64,000 nt of DNA, taken from an uncultured Opitutales bacterium (GTDB lineage: Bacteria > Verrucomicrobiota > Verrucomicrobiia > Opitutales > Seribacteraceae). The position numbers were made by a program, and so were the translations under genes. The DNA lies in the NCBI GenBank assembly GCA_943789375.1, contig CALSTX010000004.1, positions 251,001-315,000 on the forward strand. Reading direction: 5' to 3'. Shown one piece after another: positions 61,950 through 64,000 of the stretch. Below the pieces are notes generated by a model. It did not search any database. It was given only the letters and a program-made list of their open reading frames with translations, and was not told where the DNA came from. Positions within the stretch are counted from its first letter, which is position 1, and every line of letters begins with the position of its first letter.

Positions 61950-62843
61950 ATGCCCGAAACCAAGGGTATAAAAAAATCAATGAGTAGTTTTGAGCAAACA
62001 AGTTTCAACTCGATCAAATCTTTGATTGATGACGAAACGCCCCTGGTCAGAGAAGCGGTGATACAACAGTTAAAAAACTTTCCAGACCAAGGGAAAATCT
62101 TCCTCAAAGATATCTTGGAAGGAGGGGACCGACTGCTAGCGAAGCACGCCCAGGAAATCAATAAGTCATTAGGCTGGGCAGATGTAATTGGGGATTTTTT
62201 AGATTTCATACGATCACAAAGGTATGAATTAGAGACTGGGTGGTTTCTTATGGATCGAACTGTGTATCCAAATTTTCAAGCTACCTCAGCGACATTATTT
62301 ATGGACAAATTGGCAGATCGTGTACGGGAACTCGTGACCCCTCCACTTAGTCCACGACAAACATGCTCCGTTTTGAACCGTGTTCTTTTTCACGAATATG
62401 GATTCCGAGGATCCGGGAAAAATTTTGAAAATCCTCAAAACAGTTTTTTGCACCGGGTTCTAGAGCGACGACAAGGATTACCGATCACCCTCTCCGTTAT
62501 TTATCTCCTTATTGCCCGTAGAATTGGCTTGGAGTTGGATCCTATCGGGCTACCCGGGCGTTTTATGGTCGGATGCTTTGCGGAGGAAAAACCCTTTTAC
62601 GTTGATGCTTGGTCTGGCGGGAAAATTTTAGAGTTAGATCAGATGGAGAATTTCCTTGAACATTCCTCGATAGAAGATTCCGGTTCTGCCTTGCTACCTG
62701 TGACAGTTTCGGAGACATTGTGCAGAGGCTGTAGGAATTTGGTTTACCATTTTGAACTCTCCAAGGATTCAGAAAAATCTGCTCTCTTCAGTGGGTTTGT
62801 AAAAGAATTTGAACGGGTACAAAGACAAGCATCGAATGCATGA
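61950..62843 (+). CDS. SirB1/transglutaminase-like family protein
   Basis: I start at ATG 61950 (297 residues); TTG 61923 and ATG 61980 are also open. The N-terminal third is helical, with a HEAT-like look (DDETPLVREAVIQQLKNF). The C-terminal part has the SirB1/Transglut_core2 pattern: LNRVLFHEYGFRGSGKNFEN, LERRQGLPITLSVIYLLIAR and GLPGRFMVGCF then FYVDAWSGG. The family resembles transglutaminase folds; its activity in bacteria is unclear. The stop overlaps the aroE start by eight bases. Confidence 0.85.
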   Translation: MPETKGIKKSMSSFEQTSFNSIKSLIDDETPLVREAVIQQLKNFPDQGKIFLKDILEGGDRLLAKHAQEINKSLGWADVIGDFLDFIRSQRYELETGWFLMDRTVYPNFQATSATLFMDKLADRVRELVTPPLSPRQTCSVLNRVLFHEYGFRGSGKNFENPQNSFLHRVLERRQGLPITLSVIYLLIARRIGLELDPIGLPGRFMVGCFAEEKPFYVDAWSGGKILELDQMENFLEHSSIEDSGSALLPVTVSETLCRGCRNLVYHFELSKDSEKSALFSGFVKEFERVQRQASNA

Positions 62844-63733
62844 TAATCAGCTTACTCTTGACCAAATAAAGCCATTAGCCGATGGAGGGGTGGGTTTGGC
62901 AGTCCTTGGGTTTCCAATTAAGCATTCTCTCAGTCCCCATCTTCATAACGCTGCACTTGCTGAGCTATCTTCTCATTACCCGAAGTTTAAAAGCTGGAAT
63001 TATGGGAAGGTCGAGTTGGCCGCCTGTGACCTAGGGAAAGCATTACCAAAGTTCTGGGATTGCGGGTACAAGGGATTAAACTTAACGATTCCCCACAAAG
63101 TGGAGGTTCTACCTTTGTTGAATTCGATTGAAACTGATGCAGAAGTAATGGGAGCAGTCAACACATTGGTTTGGAGGGAAAATGGATGGCATGGTTGTAA
63201 TACCGATGGCTACGGCCTTGAGGCAGGATTAAGAGAGTCTTTATCGGTAGAGCTAGAAAATGAGCAGGTACTTATTCTCGGGGCAGGGGGTGCAGCAAGA
63301 GCAGCAGCAGCTCAATGCTTTAAAAGCAGGTGCAAAAAAATATGGTTAGCCAACCGGTCATCGGTCGATTAAACGAAGTGGTTCAATTCTGAGTAAAACT
63401 TTTGGAAGTGAAAGAATTCAATCTTTTCCATTAGATGATCTTCCTTCTGAAATACGGGAGATTAAAGACTTGGTTATAATTAACGCCACATCCCTTGGGT
63501 TAAAACAGGGAGACCTTTGCCCCATTGAATTGGAGGAATTTGATCCTAGCTGTAAAGTCTATGACATGATTTACAACCCTGCTGTAACTAAGCTCCTTCT
63601 GCAGGCGAAGCATAGAAAGATGAGACATGCAAATGGGCTCTCGATGCTAGTGCATCAAGCGGCTCGGGCACTGGAGCTATGGACCCATGAAAGTGTGAGC
63701 GTTTCTGCCATGTATCGAGGGGTTAGGGCGTGA
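62836..63733 (+). pseudogene. aroE: Shikimate dehydrogenase, frameshifted
   Basis: AroE reduces 3-dehydroshikimate with NADPH in aromatic amino acid synthesis. The first part (62836-63372) has the substrate domain with FPIKHSLSPHLHNAAL, NLTIPHKVEVLPLL (catalytic Lys), GAVNTLVW and NTDGYGLEAGL, then the NADPH loop LILGAGGAARAAA, and ends at TAA after LANRSSVD. The rest continues in the +1 frame from about 63362 to 63733: FPLDDLPSEIREIKDLVIIN, ATSLGLK, YDMIYNP and ANGLSMLVHQAARALELW. A near-perfect 7-base duplication (63355-63361 and 63362-63368) explains the shift. It is either a real mutation or a sequence error. Confidence 0.88.
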
Positions 63734-64000
63734 ACGAATACCTTGAGCATGTTAATATGATGACTCTTGTCGGGTTTTTATTTGGTGCGATAGTCGGGAG
63801 TTTTATCAATGTTTGTGCTTTTCGTATTCCTCGTAATAAATCTGTTGTATTTCCTCCATCAAGCTGCCCAAAATGTAAGCAACGAATTACCTGGTATCGT
63901 AATATCCCTCTCTTCAGTTGGCTTCTCCAGAGAGGGCACGCGGCTTGTTGCTCTTTTAAAATACCAGTGCGATATTTTTGGGTAGAATTTATAAATGCTT
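63730..64000 (+). CDS. Prepilin peptidase, N-terminal part
   Basis: The gene is cut by the right window edge; about 90 residues are visible from GTG 63730, which overlaps the aroE stop (GTGA). The first helix with FGAIVGSFINVCAFRIPR, then CPKC and ITWYRNIPLFSWLLQRG, matches the PilD/GspO N-terminal methyltransferase domain. These membrane enzymes cut and methylate type IV pilin-like leaders. The second zinc pair, usually CxxC, reads AxCC here (GHAACCSFKI), so one cysteine is displaced. The aspartyl protease part lies outside the window. Confidence 0.88.
   Translation, partial: MNEYLEHVNMMTLVGFLFGAIVGSFINVCAFRIPRNKSVVFPPSSCPKCKQRITWYRNIPLFSWLLQRGHAACCSFKIPVRYFWVEFINA

Overview
The window (about 46-48% G+C by eye, with an A+T-richer stretch at roughly 41-50 kb) looks like chromosomal DNA of a Gram-negative, peptidoglycan-bearing member of the Verrucomicrobiota, most likely class Opitutae (Opitutales/Puniceicoccales). 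This placement is inferred from the order of the cell-wall cluster with a MurC-MurB fusion, a divergent FtsZ, a Minf_1886-family protein, large SUMF1/cadherin-like surface proteins and a complex I operon that starts at nuoB. No rRNA is present to confirm it.

Region 1 (1-14520) is a division and cell-wall (dcw) cluster, all on the + strand and tightly overlapped: murE (partial), murF, mraY, murD, a three-LysM protein, ftsW, murG, murC-murB (one fused gene), ddl, ftsQ, ftsA, ftsZ. Together these make UDP-MurNAc-pentapeptide (meso-DAP type, from the DNPR motif of MurE), lipid I and lipid II, and the core divisome.

Region 2 (14521-23678) is an accessory block of exported proteins: a SUMF1-domain protein with an acidic calcium-binding-like insert, and a giant surface protein whose reading frame of 2061 codons is broken by one in-frame TAA. 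Its modules are ten LDT repeats, cadherin-like domains, SUMF1, DUF5011, LamG, BspA-like DUF285 and a Trp-rich tail. A FecR-like exported protein follows. Next come a CPA1 Na+/H+ antiporter fused to a cyclic-nucleotide-binding domain (23709-26915) and tRNA-Ser(GGA) on the - strand.

Region 3 (27089-40848) is the respiratory complex I operon nuoBCDEFGHIJKLMN, without nuoA, preceded by a leader with nested inverted repeats. tRNA-Leu(UAG) follows.

Region 4 (40987-50098) is A+T-rich and poorly conserved. It holds a decayed secreted-protein gene with at least three frameshifts, a 1900-residue exported coiled-coil protein, a Sel1-repeat protein, a small zinc-ribbon membrane protein, a Minf_1886 protein and a helix-turn-helix protein.

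Region 5 (50185-64000) is mixed housekeeping: class II fructose-bisphosphate aldolase, a small ribbon-helix-helix-like protein, a DUF255 thioredoxin-fold protein, mutL, a lipoprotein-like aldose epimerase, glycogen phosphorylase, a DUF3108 protein, a LysR regulator, a YggS-type PLP protein, a SirB1/transglutaminase-like protein, a frameshifted aroE and the start of a prepilin peptidase.

No CRISPR array, insertion sequence, integrase or phage gene was seen. The most unusual points are the interrupted giant surface gene, the altered FtsZ nucleotide-binding motifs, the multiply frameshifted gene, the aroE frameshift at a 7-bp near-duplication, and several strong dyads in front of metabolic genes.
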